64,000 bases of DNA, taken from DASUPK01 sp963724665. Its GTDB lineage: Bacteria > Actinomycetota > Thermoleophilia > Solirubrobacterales > 70-9. Of the stretch, positions 62,657-64,000 are shown piece after piece. The notes under the pieces were generated by a model that worked only from the letters and a program-made list of their open reading frames with translations, was not told where the DNA came from and did no database searches. The stretch lies in contig CAVRVH010000006.1 in NCBI GenBank assembly GCA_963724665.1, positions 1 to 64,000 on the forward strand, written 5' to 3'. Positions within the stretch are counted from its first letter, which is position 1. The number at the start of each line of letters is the position of its first letter. Position numbers and translations under genes: made by a program.

Positions 62657-63591
62657 TTGAACCCCACCTCGACCCAGGTATCGGCCGCTGAGTTCCGCGA
62701 CTCTCTTCGAAAAGGTCTGCACCTGGGGCCGATGGGGCGAGGATGACGAGCGCGGGGCCCTCCACTATCTCAGCGCCGAGCGGGATCGCGGCCGCCGCCC
62801 GGCTGGTCGCGAAGCGGCGACGCGGTGACCCTCAGCCAGCGGCTGCAAGACTCAGGCGAGCGTCGATGTCCGGAGCCGGCGGACCATCACATGACGATGT
62901 TGGCCGACGAAGACATCGGATCGGGGACGGTGCAGTTCGCCAAGGACTACGTCGGCCTCGACTACCACAACCCCGGTCACAGCCACATCGACGCCCTGTG
63001 CCACGTCGCCTATGAAGGCTCCATTTACGGCGGAATGCCGAGCGACTCGATCACGCTCGATGGTGCGAAGCCGGAACAATCGAGGTGCTAGGAACGGACT
63101 CGTGGGGCGGGGAGTGTTGCTCGACGTCCCCGCCTGCGGGGCGTTCCATGGCTGGAGCCAGGTGATCACATCTATCGCGAGGACCTCGAGGCGGCGGAGC
63201 GAGCCAGGGGGTAAGCGTGGGCGCCGGCGACATCCTGCTCGTCCGCACCGGTCACGCGCGCCGCCTCGCCGAGGTCGAGCCGTGGGACACGGAAATCGCG
63301 AGGGCCGGCCTGCATCCGACGGCGGCTCATTTCCTGGCGGACCGGGGCGTCGCGGCGCTCGGGTCGGACGGCAACAACGACACCGCCCCAAGCACCACCG
63401 ACGGGGTCGGCTTCCCGATCCACGTCCTCGCGATCAACGCGATGGGCGTCCACCTGCTCGACTACCTCCAATTCGAGGACCTCGTCGCGCGATGCGAGAA
63501 GGAGGAGCACTGGGAGTTCCTGTTCGTCGGGGCGCCGCTGCGGATCGTCGGCGGCACCGGATCGCCGCTCAACCCGATCGCGATCCTCTGA
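62657..63591 (+). pseudogene. Cyclase-family metal hydrolase (kynurenine-formamidase-like), frameshifted
   Basis: About 310 residues. TTG start at 62657, then FEKVCTWGRWGEDDERGALH, LVRSGDAVTLSQRLQDSG, HHMTMLADEDIGSGTVQFAK, DYVGLDYHNPGHSHIDALCH (HxxxHxD metal site), VSVGAGDILLVRTGHARRLA, GVAALGSDGNNDTAPSTTDG, FPIHVLAINAMGVHLLDYLQ, FLFVGAPLRIVGGTGSPLNP. Indels near 62705, 62795, 63075 and 63150. Hydrolyses an amide or lactone with Mn or Zn. Confidence 0.88.
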
Positions 63592-63598
63592 GGGGGCG

Positions 63599-64000
63599 AT
63601 GCTTCACCTCAGGATCTTTGGTCCGTCGGCCTCACTGATTAGGGTTGCTGAGGGCCTCGAGCAGCGCGACGACGCACGTCATGTGGTGGTCGCGGAGGCG
63701 GTACGACCCTCGCACACCCTGCTGACCGCCGAGGTCAGCGCGGGGTCGGCCGATGCGGTGCTCGAGTAGATCGTCGGCCGGGGCGTCCCGCCCTGGAGGA
63801 CGTCGCCGTTGCCCGGCTTGACGAGATCGGACCGATCGCCCCCGGACGCACCAGCACCAGCCTGATCTGGGCCGACGTGCTCGGGCAAGCCCACCGATAT
63901 GCCCGGCCGGTCGGGCGCTATCTCGTCTTCATGATGATGGCGGGGGTGATCGCCGGCTTCGGCGTCGTCTACGACAACGCGATCCTGATCGTGGGCGCGA
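63599..64000 (+). pseudogene. DUF389 membrane protein, interrupted and cut by window end
   Basis: The ATG at 63599 follows AGGGGGCG eight nt after the cyclase stop. MLHLRIFGPSASLIRVAEGL, ARHVVVAEAVR, TLLTAEVSAGSADAVLE then an in-frame TAG, then in another frame ARLDEIGPIAPGRTSTSLIW, ADVLGQAHRYARPVGRYLVF, MMMAGVIAGFGVVYDNAILI. This is the N-terminal cytosolic part and first membrane helix of the DUF389 family (TIGR00341-like). Function unknown in the family. Confidence 0.75.

Overview
The window is high-GC bacterial DNA, most likely from an actinobacterium of the class Thermoleophilia (Solirubrobacterales or relatives). This placement is inference. It rests on the GC-rich codon use, the many small NTF2/SnoaL-like proteins starting MSQENVE and ending ALEAAGLSE, a kdp potassium-ATPase cluster, cytochrome bd with a type II NADH dehydrogenase, and the GMC oxidoreductase type. 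Many long genes (integrase, K+ channel, helicase, S8 protease, kinase-cyclase, cydAB, ndh, zwf and others) are broken by single-base indels or in-frame stops although every conserved motif survives in another frame. Most of these breaks look like sequence errors in an assembly rather than decay, so they are annotated as one interrupted gene each.

Layout. 0-3.1 kb: a mobile-element edge with a tyrosine integrase cut by the window start, an excisionase-like protein, a small winged-helix protein and a serine recombinase. 3.2-3.8 kb: gene fossils. 4.2-10 kb: housekeeping and scattered genes (TrkA-type K+ channel, clpP, Rieske protein, methyltransferase, GDPD). 11.1-16.7 kb: a possible defence island with a large nuclease-helicase carrying five helicase-associated repeats, an AlbA/Schlafen-type protein and a TIR-like/nucleotide-binding protein. 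16.6-31.7 kb: an accessory region dominated by about twenty small NTF2-like genes in head-to-tail runs, mixed with secreted proteins (TolB-like propeller, SGNH hydrolase, beta-helix, lipoprotein). 31.8-33.8 kb: a small element with an HUH Rep-like protein and iteron-like repeats next to tRNA-Ser(CGA). 33.8-44 kb: tRNA-Ser(GGA), tadA, S8 protease, universal stress protein, MBL-fold hydrolase, delta-60-repeat protein and a giant Ser/Thr kinase-ATPase-cyclase. 44-51 kb: the kdp cluster, read right to left in the unusual order F-A-C-B-D. 51-64 kb: a large membrane protein, HAD phosphatase, cydAB, ndh, GMC oxidoreductase, a GH15 remnant, zwf, a PfkB kinase, a cyclase-family hydrolase and the start of a DUF389 protein.

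The most unusual content is the NTF2 array. Its members differ strongly in the core, yet the last nine codons, the stop, a 3-nt spacer and the first codons of the next gene are nearly identical at DNA level, wobble bases included. The Glu codon before the stop supplies the Shine-Dalgarno sequence of the next gene. Orphan heads and tails of the same cassette lie scattered from 3.7 to 31.3 kb. A non-coding element of about 350 bp follows the array tail twice. Together these suggest a cassette family with constant ends and variable cores that grows and shrinks by recombination at its junctions.
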